In this document: in pieces, positions 17,530 to 26,538 of the stretch
Layout: the number at the start of each line of letters is the position of its first letter
Numbering within the stretch: the first letter of the stretch is position 1
Source of the DNA: Flavobacterium aquidurense
GTDB lineage: Bacteria > Bacteroidota > Bacteroidia > Flavobacteriales > Flavobacteriaceae
DNA length: 64,000 bases
NCBI RefSeq assembly: GCF_001404985.1
Contig: NZ_JRLF01000010.1
Location: forward strand, 62,001 to 126,000
Reading direction: 5' to 3'
Notes under the pieces: generated by a model
What the model saw: only the letters and a program-made list of their open reading frames with translations
Told to the model about the DNA's origin: nothing
Database searches by the model: none
Translations under genes and position numbers: made by a program

Positions 17530-18122
17530 TGCATTTTTTGGATTTCATTTTCTTTTAAAATCGAGATTAATTCATATTCCCATTTCGAAATATCTTCAGC
17601 AGAAGCCCTGTCAGCTTTATCAAAATAAAAGTGTTTTTGAATCTCTAATCCTGAATAAATAAAAATTCCAGTATCAGATGTTAAGGTTAAGGCCTTATCC
17701 ATTCCTATTGCTTCGTATTCGGCATTTGATTTTCCGTGCGAATTGACAATGATCGTTTTTTTTCCGCTTAATAAACCTTTTTGAACGCCCTGATCATATC
17801 GATAAGCAAATCCATAACTAAAAACACGATCGATATAACCTTTCATAACTGCCGGCATTCCTGTCCACCAGATCGGGTATATAAAAATAATACGATCAGC
17901 CCATGTAATAAAATCCTGTTCAGCTTTAACATCGTCTGCAACTTTTCCCATTCTTTGTCCGTTCATATCTTCCAGGGACAAAACCGGATTAAAATTGATT
18001 TCATTCAAATCACGAATAACAATTTCCTGATCTGATCCCTGAAGATTTTCAACTATAGTTTGTTTGAAGAAATGATTTAAACTACCTGAATGTGGATGCG
18101 CGTAAATAACTAAATTTTTCAT
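17526..18122 (-). CDS. NAD(P)H-dependent oxidoreductase, flavodoxin-like (quinone reductase family)
   Basis: A 198-residue flavoprotein of the NQO/KefF family. It begins [19 protein letters not shown], continues with [20 protein letters not shown] and has [12 protein letters not shown], which line the FMN or FAD site in this family. Members reduce quinones with NAD(P)H or control potassium efflux channels; no kef gene is nearby, so soluble quinone reductase is more likely. A consensus promoter at 18151-18179 lies just upstream. The AraC-family gene ending 80 bases upstream is a candidate regulator, by position only. Confidence 0.85.
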   Translation of the reverse strand: MKNLVIYAHPHSGSLNHFFKQTIVENLQGSDQEIVIRDLNEINFNPVLSLEDMNGQRMGKVADDVKAEQDFITWADRIIFIYPIWWTGMPAVMKGYIDRVFSYGFAYRYDQGVQKGLLSGKKTIIVNSHGKSNAEYEAIGMDKALTLTSDTGIFIYSGLEIQKHFYFDKADRASAEDISKWEYELISILKENEIQKMH

Positions 18123-18150
18123 ATTTTTATCTTTTAAGTATTAAACATGA

Positions 18151-18179
18151 CAAATTTAGAAAGCAAGGTACGGGTACAA
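18151..18179 (-). promoter_or_regulatory. promoter of the quinone-reductase-like gene
   Basis: Minus-strand TAAATTTG (18151-18158) with TTG (18177-18179) 18 bases upstream, in the 80-base gap after the AraC-family gene. Confidence 0.6.
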
Positions 18180-18202
18180 TTGTAAGAAAACGAAAACCAA
18201 AT

Positions 18203-19021
18203 TTAATCTGCTTTTGAACTGCAGATATCACTTTGAAATTTCAAAAATTTTGTTGGTGAAATATTCATATAATATTTAAAGTCATGTATCAACTGGCTTT
18301 GATCATAAAAACCGCAATGATCCACTATAGTAATCCAATCTGTGTTTGTAGAACTGACAGCATTTTTTTGAATTAATTCAACCGCCTTCAAAAATCTTTC
18401 ATAACGATTGACCTCTTTAATCGTATAACCAAAATACTTCTTTTGATTAAGCTGAATATTTCTTTCACTCTGATTTACTTTTGAAGCAATTGCTTTTATA
18501 GGATTTAAATTATCATCTTTAAAATCAGCCAAAAGTGATGTTATAGCATTTTGTTCGCGTAAATAAGGCTTACAAAACTCTAAAATATAATTTACCTGAT
18601 TTTGTGTATTAGCTATTTCTTTTAATTCCTCCCATAAAGTTGTAAAACAATTTTTCTGAATTAAAGTATCTGGATGAATAGGCAATGCATCAAAAAGTAC
18701 ACTGCCAAAAAACCGATAGAAAGCATCTTCTTTAAAATTAGCCACTAAAATCTGAGAGCCCGGCTCTAAAGTATAATCGAAAGCTTGTTTTATAGGGCCT
18801 AAAACCAAGCACTTTTCTACTTCAAGAACATTATTTTGTTCAGATTTGAGAAAAGCTCGTGATCCAAAATTAAAAACAAGGATAGTTTGAAAACTTGGTA
18901 ATAATGTTTTTGTTATTGAATGTGCCGTTTTATTTTCGGCAAAGTAAAAGTGAGAGAAAACATTTTCAAATGCTGAAGGAACCGCAATTCTGTAATTGTT
19001 ATTTTCTTCAGCATTTTTCAT
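18203..19021 (-). CDS. AraC-family transcriptional regulator
   Basis: A 272-residue regulator with an N-terminal ligand-sensing-like domain (about 1-165, no recognisable ligand motif) and a C-terminal AraC DNA-binding region. The latter is seen in FGYTIKEVNRYERFLKAVEL, then ITIVDHCGFYDQSQLIHDF and YMNISPTKFLKFQ, the second helix-turn-helix and signature of the family. It is located between lipB and the quinone-reductase-like gene, 26 bases after lipB's start codon upstream. It may regulate the downstream reductase, which has its own promoter. That target is inference. Confidence 0.88.
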   Translation of the reverse strand: MKNAEENNNYRIAVPSAFENVFSHFYFAENKTAHSITKTLLPSFQTILVFNFGSRAFLKSEQNNVLEVEKCLVLGPIKQAFDYTLEPGSQILVANFKEDAFYRFFGSVLFDALPIHPDTLIQKNCFTTLWEELKEIANTQNQVNYILEFCKPYLREQNAITSLLADFKDDNLNPIKAIASKVNQSERNIQLNQKKYFGYTIKEVNRYERFLKAVELIQKNAVSSTNTDWITIVDHCGFYDQSQLIHDFKYYMNISPTKFLKFQSDICSSKAD

Positions 19022-19047
19022 ACTATTTTATATTTGAAAAGTAAATT

Positions 19048-19746
19048 CTAGACAAACTCAGCTTCAAACAATTGAGTCATATGTTTTACAATTTTGCCTT
19101 TTACTTCGGTTTCATCGACTTTTTCTACGCCAAGTTCTACTTGTAATGAAGTAACACCTTTACCACGAATTCCACACGGAATAATATTATCAAAATACCC
19201 TAAATCAACGTTTACATTCAAGGCAAATCCATGCATAGTTACCCAGCGGGAAGCGCGTACACCCAACGCACAAATTTTTCGTGCAAACGGAGTTCCTACA
19301 TCCAGCCAAACTCCCGTTTCACCCTCGCTCCTTCCACATTTTAAACCATATTCTTCTAAAGTAAGAATAATAGATTCCTCTAAAAAACGTAAATATTTAT
19401 GAATATCCGTAAAGAAATTTTCTAAATCTAAAATAGGATAACCTACGATTTGCCCTGGTCCATGATACGTAATATCTCCACCACGATTAATCTTATAGAA
19501 AGTAGCTCCTTTAGCTTCTAACTGTTTTTCGTTTAATAAAAGGTTTTCAAGATCACCGCTTTTCCCTAAAGTATAAACATGCGGATGTTCTACAAACAAC
19601 AAATAATTTGGTGTTTCCAGATCCAGTTCTTCTCTTCTGTTTTTGATTTTTAAGTCGACTATATCCTTAAAAAGATCTTCCTGATATTCCCAGGTCGATT
19701 TATAGTCTTTACTTCCTAAATCTCGAAGTTGAATTTTTTTATTCAT
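19048..19746 (-). CDS. lipB: lipoyl(octanoyl) transferase
   Basis: A 232-residue octanoyltransferase that moves octanoate from acyl-carrier protein to the lipoyl domains of 2-oxoacid dehydrogenases and GcvH. Conserved parts: LFVEHPHVYTLGKSG, RGGDITYHGPGQIVGYPILD, the catalytic lysine in ARKICALGV (K157) and catalytic cysteine C191 in IIPCGI. Length is normal. The upstream lipoprotein gene ends only 5 bases before the lipB start, so they are cotranscribed. No lipA is present in the window. Confidence 0.96.
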   Translation of the reverse strand: MNKKIQLRDLGSKDYKSTWEYQEDLFKDIVDLKIKNRREELDLETPNYLLFVEHPHVYTLGKSGDLENLLLNEKQLEAKGATFYKINRGGDITYHGPGQIVGYPILDLENFFTDIHKYLRFLEESIILTLEEYGLKCGRSEGETGVWLDVGTPFARKICALGVRASRWVTMHGFALNVNVDLGYFDNIIPCGIRGKGVTSLQVELGVEKVDETEVKGKIVKHMTQLFEAEFV

Positions 19747-19751
19747 TTTTA

Positions 19752-20507
19752 TTATTTTTCAAACTCTACATCAAAGTTAAGTTTGTCAGGATTCTCCATA
19801 TAATCCGTAAAAGGAAATTGAATTGTAATTGATTTACGATCGTCGCTAAACAAAGCATTTGGGTTAGATACTTTTTTAATACGTTTAGGAAAATGGTACT
19901 TTATAATATAGGTAGAAGAAGCAAAAATCATTTTTGACATATCTGCTGCAGAATCTTTTGCCTTCGCAGCTAATTTTTGTTTATCTATTACAGCTTTACG
20001 CGTAAATTTCTTTCCGTCATAAGTATAGCTTAGTGTACTATTATTATCACCTAAACCATTTCCAAAAGGTGCGGCGGCACTTCCTGCTCCTTCTAATTTT
20101 TGAAGCGCACTTAAGGATTGCAACACATCTTGTAATTCGTTTACCTTTTTAAAATCAGTAGAAAGCGTCATTAAAAACTCTTTATTCTCTGCATTCATTT
20201 TAGTATTCACTACAAAGTTTTCCAGTTTTTTAAGCTCTTTTTGAGTTTCAGGTGACAATTTTGCGATACTGTCTTTTTTCTCTTCAAATAATTGTTTAAA
20301 GGTAAAAGTAGAATCAATATTCTTTTTAGCGTCAGCTCCCATTTGATCACCAAGCTGATCTCCTGCCATTGCCATTAAAGAAGAACCGTCGATATCAACA
20401 GAATATTTTCCGGTTCCGTTATCGCTTACATATATATTTTCGGTCAAAGTGCAACTTGTTAATGTTGCTATTAAAAAAGAAAAACTTAGTAGTTTATATA
20501 ATTTCAT
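19752..20507 (-). CDS. lipoprotein of unknown function upstream of lipB
   Basis: A 251-residue predicted lipoprotein, lipobox ATLTSC with lipidated C19 counted from the start at 20507. The mature part is polar, with a strand-rich N-terminal piece (ENIYVSDNGTGKYSVDIDG) and a helical middle, and no cysteines or enzyme motif I recognise. The frame opens at 20525, but a -7 element at 20523-20530 overlaps that ATG, so 20507 is chosen. It is first gene of an operon with lipB; whether the functions are related is unknown. Confidence 0.75.
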   Translation of the reverse strand: MKLYKLLSFSFLIATLTSCTLTENIYVSDNGTGKYSVDIDGSSLMAMAGDQLGDQMGADAKKNIDSTFTFKQLFEEKKDSIAKLSPETQKELKKLENFVVNTKMNAENKEFLMTLSTDFKKVNELQDVLQSLSALQKLEGAGSAAAPFGNGLGDNNSTLSYTYDGKKFTRKAVIDKQKLAAKAKDSAADMSKMIFASSTYIIKYHFPKRIKKVSNPNALFSDDRKSITIQFPFTDYMENPDKLNFDVEFEK

Positions 20508-20522
20508 ATGGCTAATTTTTAT

Positions 20523-20530
20523 CAAAGATA
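20523..20530 (-). promoter_or_regulatory. -7 element of the lipoprotein-lipB operon
   Basis: Minus-strand TATCTTTG matches TAnnTTTG and sits 15 bases before the ATG at 20507, giving a leader of under ten bases. It decides against the upstream ATG at 20525. Confidence 0.5.
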
Positions 20531-20647
20531 CGAAGACTATTTTTATTTATTTAATCGTGGATTTGTTTAATTGTTTATGCGGAAATTGTTTTTATTTATG
20601 ATTCCGCTTCTTTTTTTCAGGAGCTAATCCTGCTATCCGTTACAATC

Positions 20648-20672
20648 TTTTGTGGCGAACCCCGCCACAAAA
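20648..20672. repeat. perfect 10-bp hairpin
   Basis: TTTTGTGGCG, a 5-base loop AACCC, then CGCCACAAAA. It has no T run after it in either direction beyond the arm, so it is listed as a repeat rather than a terminator. Confidence 0.7.
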
Positions 20673-20729
20673 GGATTTCCACTTCTATCAGGGCTAAAAC
20701 AATCATTTCCACAAGAATCTTCTCATTTA

Positions 20730-20835
20730 CTTGTCATTCCGAGGCACGAGGAATCTTCGCAAGAAACTCCATCTGGTAATTCGCCAATCTTTGTCGAGCT
20801 ACTTGCGAAGATTCCTCGTGCCTCGGAATGACAAG
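20730..20835. repeat. 34-bp perfect inverted repeat (palindromic family, copy 1)
   Basis: Arms 20730-20763 and 20802-20835 are exact reverse complements (start CTTGTCATTCCGAGGCACGA). The 38-base loop holds CAATCTTTGTCGA (20785-20797), which recurs in the loops of copies 2 and 3. Confidence 0.95.
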
Positions 20836-21136
20836 ATTGGGTTCCAATTGCGAATGATGGATTGAAATCCATCCCTACAATATATTTTGTTCCTGCAGAA
20901 CTTCTCAAAAAATTCCCGAAGCGATAACAAAAAACACTCGCAATGACAAAACACACCAACTAAAAGATCTTATAAAAACCAAAACTTCTAAAATAGCCCC
21001 GATAGAAGCGGTATCCTTTTTTGCTTTTTCGGCAAAAAAGATACAAGCGGATAGCGGGACAAAAGGTCATTGATACTCTAAAATTTGTGCTTCAAAAAAT
21101 CTAAAAACTCCATTCTGAAATCTACATTCTTTTCTT

Positions 21137-21144
21137 TATCTTTG
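21137..21144 (+). promoter_or_regulatory. -7 element of the lysS promoter
   Basis: TATCTTTG matches TAnnTTTG and lies 22 bases before the lysS ATG. No TTG is seen at -33. Confidence 0.5.
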
Positions 21145-21166
21145 CACACTTAAAAAAGAGCACAAA

Positions 21167-22870
21167 ATGGCATTATCAGAACAAGAAATCATCCGAAGAG
21201 AAAAACTTCAAAACTTACGCAACTTAGGAATCAATCCTTATCCGGCTAATCTTTTTCCTGTAAATCATACTTCGAAGCAGATTAAGGAATCTTTTGAAGA
21301 GGGAAAGAAGGTTATCGTTGCCGGACGTTTGATGAGTATCAGAGATCAGGGAAAAGCTTGTTTTGCTGAATTGCAGGATAGCGAAGGGCGTATACAATTG
21401 TATGTGAATCGCGATGTTTTGTGTGAAGGTGATGATAAAACTTTGTACAATACGGTTTTTAAAAAATTAACTGATTTAGGTGACTTTGTTGGTATTGAAG
21501 GAGAATTGTTTACGACACAAGTTGGTGCAAAATGTATTCGTGTTAGCGGTTTTACTTTCTTAAGTAAAACGCTTCGTCCACTTCCTTTACCAAGAGTTGA
21601 TACAGACGGAAACGTTCACGACGCTTTTACAGATGCTGAGTTACGTTACAGAATGCGTTATGTAGATTTAACGGTTAATCCGCATGTTAAAGAAAACTTC
21701 ATTAAGCGTACAAAATTGTTTACCGCTATGCGTAACTATTTTAACGATGCCGGTTATCTTGAAGTTGAAACTCCGGTTTTACAATCAATTGCTGGTGGAG
21801 CATCTGCAAGACCTTTTATCACGCACCATAATTCGCTTGATATCCCGCTTTATATGCGTATTGCGAACGAATTGTATTTGAAAAGATTAATTGTTGGTGG
21901 TTTTGAAGGTGTTTATGAGTTCTCTAAAAACTTTAGAAATGAAGGTATGGACAGAACGCATAATCCTGAATTTACTGCAATGGAAATATATGTAGCCTAC
22001 AAAGACTACAACTGGATGATGGAATTTGCTGAAGGTTTACTTGAGCATTGTGCGATTGCTGTAAACGGAACCAGCGAAGTTACTTTTGGTGAACATCAAA
22101 TTAATTTTAAAGCGCCTTATGCTCGTGTTACAATGACAGATTCTATCAAACATTTTACAGGTTTTGATATTTCAGGTAAAACTGAAGAAGAATTGTTCGA
22201 CGCAGCAAGAGGAATGGGAATCGACGTTGATAAAACAATGGGGAAAGGAAAATTGATTGATGAAATTTTTGGCGCTAAATGCGAAGGAAACTACATTCAG
22301 CCAACTTTCATTACTGATTATCCTAAAGAAATGTCTCCTTTATGTAAAGAACACCGCGATAATCCAGATCTTACAGAGCGTTTTGAATTAATGGTTTGTG
22401 GTAAAGAAATCGCAAATGCTTATTCTGAATTAAACGATCCAATTGATCAACGTGAGCGTTTTGAAGATCAAATGCGTTTGTCTGAAAAAGGTGACGATGA
22501 AGCAAACGGAATCATCGATGAAGATTTCTTAAGAGCATTAGAATATGGAATGCCTCCAACATCCGGAATGGGAATTGGAATGGACCGTTTGATTATGTAC
22601 TTAACAAATAATGCATCGATTCAGGAAGTTTTATTGTTCCCGCAAATGCGTCCGGAGAAAAAACAAGCTCAAATTGAATTGTCTGATGAAGAGAAATTCA
22701 TAGTAGATTTATTGAAAGGAAATGAAAATAAAATGGATCTTCAACAATTAAAAATTACTGCAAATTTAAGCGGTAAAAAATGGGATGCGTCTATGAAAAA
22801 CTTATCTAAACATGGTTTGACGAAAGTCGCTGTTGAAGGTGATTTTAAATTTGTGGAATTGGTAGAGTAA
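21167..22870 (+). CDS. lysS: lysyl-tRNA synthetase, class II
   Basis: A 567-residue class II lysyl-tRNA synthetase. The N-terminal anticodon-binding OB fold covers about 50-150 (VAGRLMSIRDQGKACFAELQ). The catalytic core has motif 2 (FRNEGMDRTHNPEFTAMEIY) and motif 3 (GMGIGMDRLIMYLTN). It is about 60 residues longer than the E. coli enzyme; the extra C-terminal part (from about 505, DEEKFIVDLLKG onward) looks like a small helical domain, a form seen in other Bacteroidota. It charges tRNA-Lys. It has its own promoter and terminator, so it is monocistronic. Confidence 0.97.
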   Translation: MALSEQEIIRREKLQNLRNLGINPYPANLFPVNHTSKQIKESFEEGKKVIVAGRLMSIRDQGKACFAELQDSEGRIQLYVNRDVLCEGDDKTLYNTVFKKLTDLGDFVGIEGELFTTQVGAKCIRVSGFTFLSKTLRPLPLPRVDTDGNVHDAFTDAELRYRMRYVDLTVNPHVKENFIKRTKLFTAMRNYFNDAGYLEVETPVLQSIAGGASARPFITHHNSLDIPLYMRIANELYLKRLIVGGFEGVYEFSKNFRNEGMDRTHNPEFTAMEIYVAYKDYNWMMEFAEGLLEHCAIAVNGTSEVTFGEHQINFKAPYARVTMTDSIKHFTGFDISGKTEEELFDAARGMGIDVDKTMGKGKLIDEIFGAKCEGNYIQPTFITDYPKEMSPLCKEHRDNPDLTERFELMVCGKEIANAYSELNDPIDQRERFEDQMRLSEKGDDEANGIIDEDFLRALEYGMPPTSGMGIGMDRLIMYLTNNASIQEVLLFPQMRPEKKQAQIELSDEEKFIVDLLKGNENKMDLQQLKITANLSGKKWDASMKNLSKHGLTKVAVEGDFKFVELVE

Positions 22871-22922
22871 TTTTTAAAAACCAATTTTGGAAATTAGAAA
22901 TTCTAAAATTAAATTATATTTC

Positions 22923-22955
22923 AAACCCGACAGTTTTTTAAAACCTGTCGGGTTT
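22923..22955. terminator. bidirectional palindromic terminator (lysS / lipoprotein)
   Basis: AAACCCGACAG pairs with CTGTCGGGTTT with a T/A-rich loop. It lies between convergent genes. The same module occurs at 58568-58599. Confidence 0.85.
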
Positions 22956-22961
22956 TGTGTT

Positions 22962-23564
22962 TTAAAAAGAATACTTTTCCAACTTCTTCCCATCAATATC
23001 CAAAACCTTTGCGCTTTCTCTTGAAGCTTCCTCTTTCACAACTTCCTGAACAGATGGATTTGACGGATATTTTCCGTTTTTCAGTTTTAGAAGATGAAAT
23101 TTTCCTCCACTTACAACTATTAGATCATAAAATTTTTCAGTTACTGAAGTGGTTACATAAATAGGAAAATCAGTTACCGAAAATTTATTGATTAAACTTC
23201 CGTCATTATTCAGAATAAATCCTGAACAACCGCCACTTCCGCAAAAGTAAGAGTTTGAGAAACCTACAAAATACTCGTCTTTTTTGTCATTGTTTAAATC
23301 GAAAGCACTGTAATAAAAAAATCGATCGTCTTTGGTCAAAGCTGGTAAATCCGTTTTTAGCAAAACCAAAAGCTGTTTTCTAATTAATTCTACACCTTTA
23401 TCATCTTTTACAGGAGCATCGCTTACGTCTGCGGTTCCGGCTACTGTTTTTACTATTGTATCGGTTGCAATTGCCTCTACGACATTTTCTTTTTCTGTTT
23501 TATCTTTATTTTGGCATGAAATCATTCCTAAAATTATAAATGCCACTAAAATCTTTATTTTCAT
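22962..23564 (-). CDS. predicted lipoprotein of unknown function
   Basis: A 200-residue lipoprotein with lipobox LGMISC (C17). A charged linker rich in Lys, Glu, Asp and Val follows, then a folded domain containing FNNDKKDEYFVGFSN-like text (FDLNNDKKDEYFVGFSNSYF). That resembles an FG-GAP/VCBS-type calcium loop (DLNNDKKDE). A short CGSGGCSG cysteine pair comes next. I do not recognise a named family. It probably resides in the periplasm or outer membrane. It is flanked by terminators, so it is transcribed alone. Confidence 0.7.
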   Translation of the reverse strand: MKIKILVAFIILGMISCQNKDKTEKENVVEAIATDTIVKTVAGTADVSDAPVKDDKGVELIRKQLLVLLKTDLPALTKDDRFFYYSAFDLNNDKKDEYFVGFSNSYFCGSGGCSGFILNNDGSLINKFSVTDFPIYVTTSVTEKFYDLIVVSGGKFHLLKLKNGKYPSNPSVQEVVKEEASRESAKVLDIDGKKLEKYSF

Positions 23565-23629
23565 AATTTCTATTTTTTAATTCTTACGATTACGTTTCTA
23601 AAAAGTATAAGATTGCCTATTCGTCTTTT

Positions 23630-24655
23630 TTAAACCAGCAAAGCTGCTTTATTCTCGATATCATTTTGTGTCAATAAAGACTTTATATTATTAAATGTAA
23701 CCAAAGCAATCTGAGTCAAAGCTTCATTAGTAAAAAAGGCCTGATGTGCTGTAACCAAAACATTAGGAAAACTCATTAAACGCTGAATCGCATCGTCCTG
23801 AATAATATCTGCAGAGAGATCTCTGAAAAACAGCTTTTCTTCCTGCTCATAAACATCAATTCCCAAATAACCAATTTTACCTTCTTTTAAACCTTCAATA
23901 ACACAAGCTGTTTGTATCAATCCTCCTCTGCTTGTATTGATAATCATCACATTGTCTTTCATCTCATCGATAGACTTCCTATTAATAATATGCTTGGTTT
24001 GCTCGTTTAAAGGGCAATGAGGCGAAATAATATCACTCGATTTGAATATTTCTTCAAGAGATACAAACTTTACTCCGTCTTTTTCCATTTCCGTATTCGT
24101 GACAATATCATATGCCAAAACTTTACAGCCAAAACCTAAAGCTATTTTTGCAAACGCTTTTCCGATATTTCCTGTTCCTATAATACCAATTGTTTTTCCG
24201 AATAAATCAAACCCCAATAATCCATTTAGCGAAAAATTTTGTTCCCGTACTCTATTGTATGCTTTATGCGTTTTTCTGTTTAAGGTTAAAATCATTGCCA
24301 TTGCATGTTCTGCAACCGCCTGAGGCGAATATGCTGGAACGCGACATACTTTTATATTGTGCTTTTTTGCTGCTTCTAAATCGACATTATTAAAACCAGC
24401 ACAACGCAAAGCAATGATTTTTACATTCTTCTCTGCCAATTGTTTAATCACCGCTTCGTTGACAATATCATTTACAAAAACACAAACTATAGCAGCATTT
24501 TCTATTAAAATTACAGTTTGAGGATTGAGTTGCGTTTCAAAAAAATCCAATTCAAAACCAAAATCCTTATTGTACTTATTAAAAAAAGTTTTGTCATAAG
24601 GCTGCGTCGAAAAAAAAGCAATTTTATTGTTATTTGATGTTATGTCTAAACTCAT
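23630..24655 (-). CDS. ldhA: D-lactate dehydrogenase (2-hydroxyacid dehydrogenase family)
   Basis: A 341-residue NAD-dependent D-2-hydroxyacid dehydrogenase that aligns along its length with E. coli LdhA: ALRCAGFNNVDLEAAKKHNI, VAEHAMAMILTLNRKTHKAY, GTGNIGKAFAKIALGFG, DVYEQEEKLFFRDLS and TAHQAFFTNEALTQI. The nucleotide-binding G-x-G-x-x-G, the substrate arginine (NTSRGG), glutamate (YEQEE) and catalytic histidine (TAHQAF) are present. It reduces pyruvate to D-lactate. The frame opens at 24703, but homology begins after the ATG at 24655, which is chosen. Confidence 0.88.
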   Translation of the reverse strand: MSLDITSNNNKIAFFSTQPYDKTFFNKYNKDFGFELDFFETQLNPQTVILIENAAIVCVFVNDIVNEAVIKQLAEKNVKIIALRCAGFNNVDLEAAKKHNIKVCRVPAYSPQAVAEHAMAMILTLNRKTHKAYNRVREQNFSLNGLLGFDLFGKTIGIIGTGNIGKAFAKIALGFGCKVLAYDIVTNTEMEKDGVKFVSLEEIFKSSDIISPHCPLNEQTKHIINRKSIDEMKDNVMIINTSRGGLIQTACVIEGLKEGKIGYLGIDVYEQEEKLFFRDLSADIIQDDAIQRLMSFPNVLVTAHQAFFTNEALTQIALVTFNNIKSLLTQNDIENKAALLV

Positions 24656-24730
24656 AATAATTCGTTTCGGGTTCTTAAATTCAGTTTTCACTAAATTACG
24701 CAATTAATTCTGAAGTAAATTTCTGATAAT

Positions 24731-24760
24731 AAAAAAAAGAGTCTCAAATGAAACTCTTTT
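24731..24760 (-). terminator. intrinsic terminator after the DUF4274 gene
   Basis: On the minus strand AAAAGAGT pairs with ACTCTTTT around a 10-base loop and is followed by more T. Confidence 0.7.
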
Positions 24761-24775
24761 ATCGAAACTCTTCCC

Positions 24776-25699
24776 TTATTCTCTAAATTTTAAATAATCA
24801 GTACTAAACAGTAAACCAATTCCGCTGTAAGGATCCTTTTTTAAATCATAGAAATTATTTACTCCTGCCAAATCTTGATATAAATCTGAAATTATCGACG
24901 ATTGCTGAAATCCATCTATGGTATGATTTATAATGGTATCAGACAAACAAGTGAGCTCTTTTGTAGTATTAGTTACACCAACATTATTTCCCGTTTCCCA
25001 ATCCCAAATAATCCAGTTCCAGTTGTGTTCTTTATGAATGCAATCCATCCATAAATACGATAAATTATTAATTTTTACTTTCCCTAATTCGTTTCCTTTC
25101 CAATATTCAACACTTTCTATTATGGCTTTTATTGCATCATCTGTTTGATTGTACAGAAAATCAGGATTCGAAATTTGAATGGTTTTTATGGCGTCTGCAA
25201 TCTTTGTATTGATTGTTTTTAATTCTTTTTCGTTTGGACTTCTTAAAAAAGCAAACTCAATATCTATTCGCTCAAAAACAGTTCCTGATGATTTTACGAG
25301 CATTTGCCCAGGAATACATTTTGTGTTAGAATTTTCATCAAGAAACTCCTCCTTTGGATCAAAAGAAAAATTCTCCTCTTCATAAAAACCGGAAACATAT
25401 CTTTCTTCAATTTCTTTTAATAATAAATAAGTCTCATAATTAGAATCTTCTTTTATTTCATCTTCATTTTTGAATTTGCAGAAATAATCGGGCTGCAACA
25501 TCCAATACAAACAAAGCGCCGTTCCTTTATCAAGATGTTTTTGTTTTATAATCCATTCAAAGGGATCCAGTCCGTCATCATAATACCAATGCTGAACAAA
25601 TTGATGCAATTCGGCTGCAGTTAATTTTTGATAAGATATCTCTCTATTTACTGCCTTTAAAACGCGATTTTTATTTTTCTTATTAAATAAATGCTCCAT
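24776..25699 (-). CDS. DUF4274 domain-containing protein
   Basis: A 307-residue cytoplasmic protein without signal or membrane segments. Residues about 28-75 (ELHQFVQHWYYDDGLDPFEW, then DKGTALCLYWMLQPDYFCK) resemble DUF4274, a domain found in putative immunity or toxin-neutralising proteins of several phyla. The acidic middle (EEIEERYVSGFYEEENFSFD region) and C-terminal half (DCIHKEHNWNWIIWDWETGN) are unassigned. Family assignment is by recognition of this block and is moderate. It is isolated, with a terminator after it and a TAAATTTG -7 match at 25741-25748. Confidence 0.6.
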   Translation of the reverse strand: MEHLFNKKNKNRVLKAVNREISYQKLTAAELHQFVQHWYYDDGLDPFEWIIKQKHLDKGTALCLYWMLQPDYFCKFKNEDEIKEDSNYETYLLLKEIEERYVSGFYEEENFSFDPKEEFLDENSNTKCIPGQMLVKSSGTVFERIDIEFAFLRSPNEKELKTINTKIADAIKTIQISNPDFLYNQTDDAIKAIIESVEYWKGNELGKVKINNLSYLWMDCIHKEHNWNWIIWDWETGNNVGVTNTTKELTCLSDTIINHTIDGFQQSSIISDLYQDLAGVNNFYDLKKDPYSGIGLLFSTDYLKFRE

Positions 25700-25934
25700 A
25701 TATTTTGGTAATTCTATCTTTTAATCTTTAATATAAAATACAAATTTAAAAACCTATTCTCGCAAAACATCATAATCAGACGCAATTAGAACAATTAAAA
25801 AACTCTTGTAAAATCAATAAACAATATTGCCAAACAATTTTTCGTTTGTTAAATAAACTACAATTCTGATTATCAGATTAAACCTATTGAATTCAATAAA
25901 GTCTAATTGCTATAACAATTAAAAAACGTACCTC

Positions 25935-26375
25935 ATGAAAAAATTATTTATCGCAGCTTTGTTATTCGTTGGAATAGCGAGTTTTGCACAAGAAGCGGAT
26001 CAAAAACCTGCACGAGAACCAAGAGAAAAATTAACTCCGGAACAACGCAATGAAAAGCAGTTAAAAAAAATTACGTCAGAATTAAATCTTGATGCCAATC
26101 AGCAAGTACAAGTAAAACAACTTTTAGCAGAACGAAGTGCCAAAGCAGAAAAATTAAGAGAAGAACGTAAAAATCGAAAAGACAGCAACACAAAACCAAC
26201 TGCTGCTGAAAAAGAAGCTTTTAAAAATGAATTGAAAGCTGAAAAAGATGCTAATGATGCTAAAATGAAAGCAATTCTAAATGCTGACCAATATAAAAAA
26301 TGGACCGCTATTCAGGAAGAAAAAAGAGATAAAGCAAAAGAAAAAATGAGAGAATACAAACAAGAAAACAACTAA
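25935..26375 (+). CDS. small secreted Lys/Glu-rich protein, tandem paralogue 1
   Basis: A 146-residue exported protein with signal peptide MKKLFIAALLFVGIASFAQ. The mature part is highly charged and helical. It has a motif of the type LTPEQRNEKQLKKITSELNL, then QQVQVKQLLAERSAK, and ends with MKAILNADQYKKWTAIQEEK. The pattern recalls small periplasmic helical proteins such as Spy/CpxP-type LTxxQ proteins, but that is a resemblance, not proof. A close paralogue follows 160 bases downstream with the same leader words (AAGTCTAATTGCTATAA at 25899-25915 and 26503-26519), evidence of tandem duplication. Confidence 0.75.
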   Translation: MKKLFIAALLFVGIASFAQEADQKPAREPREKLTPEQRNEKQLKKITSELNLDANQQVQVKQLLAERSAKAEKLREERKNRKDSNTKPTAAEKEAFKNELKAEKDANDAKMKAILNADQYKKWTAIQEEKRDKAKEKMREYKQENN

Positions 26376-26386
26376 TTATAGTTTAC

Positions 26387-26414
26387 AAAAAGAGGTCATT
26401 TAGGCCTCTTTTTT
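26387..26414 (+). terminator. intrinsic terminator after paralogue 1
   Basis: AAAAAGAGGTC pairs with GGCCTCTTTTT around ATTTA and ends in a T run. Confidence 0.8.
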
Positions 26415-26538
26415 ATTTTAGAATGTTATTATGTTTTCCTTAATACTTTCTGTTAATTAAAAGATAAATCCGACAATGCCATTAAACTTAGCAAACTTCT
26501 TGAAGTCTAATTGCTATAAACCTTTAAAAAAACGAATT

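Larger units (their letters stand above)
20619..21066. repeat. composite intergenic repeat region with inverted ends
   Basis: This gap of about 660 bases (20508-21166) has no credible gene. Its outer parts are imperfect inverted copies: 20619-20651 (AGGAGCTAATCCTGCTATCC) and 21034-21066 (AAGCGGATAGCGGGACAAAA), reading as complement of each other with mismatches. Inside are a 10-bp hairpin (20648-20672), the 34-bp inverted repeat (20730-20835) and a 9-bp hairpin CTTTTTTGC/GCAAAAAAG (21016-21040). There is no transposase, so it looks like a non-autonomous or decayed element. Confidence 0.6.

Noticed and set aside
20723..20959. 78-codon minus-strand frame across the long inverted repeat
   Set aside because: It is created by the palindrome and repeats; its composition is unlike a protein and there is no promoter.
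20619..21066. Insertion sequence between lipoprotein and lysS
   Set aside because: No transposase frame lies between the inverted ends; described as a repeat region only.
26476..26538. Upstream in-frame start for tandem paralogue 2
   Set aside because: It adds 21 residues before a signal peptide identical to that of the first paralogue, so the ATG at 26539 is used.
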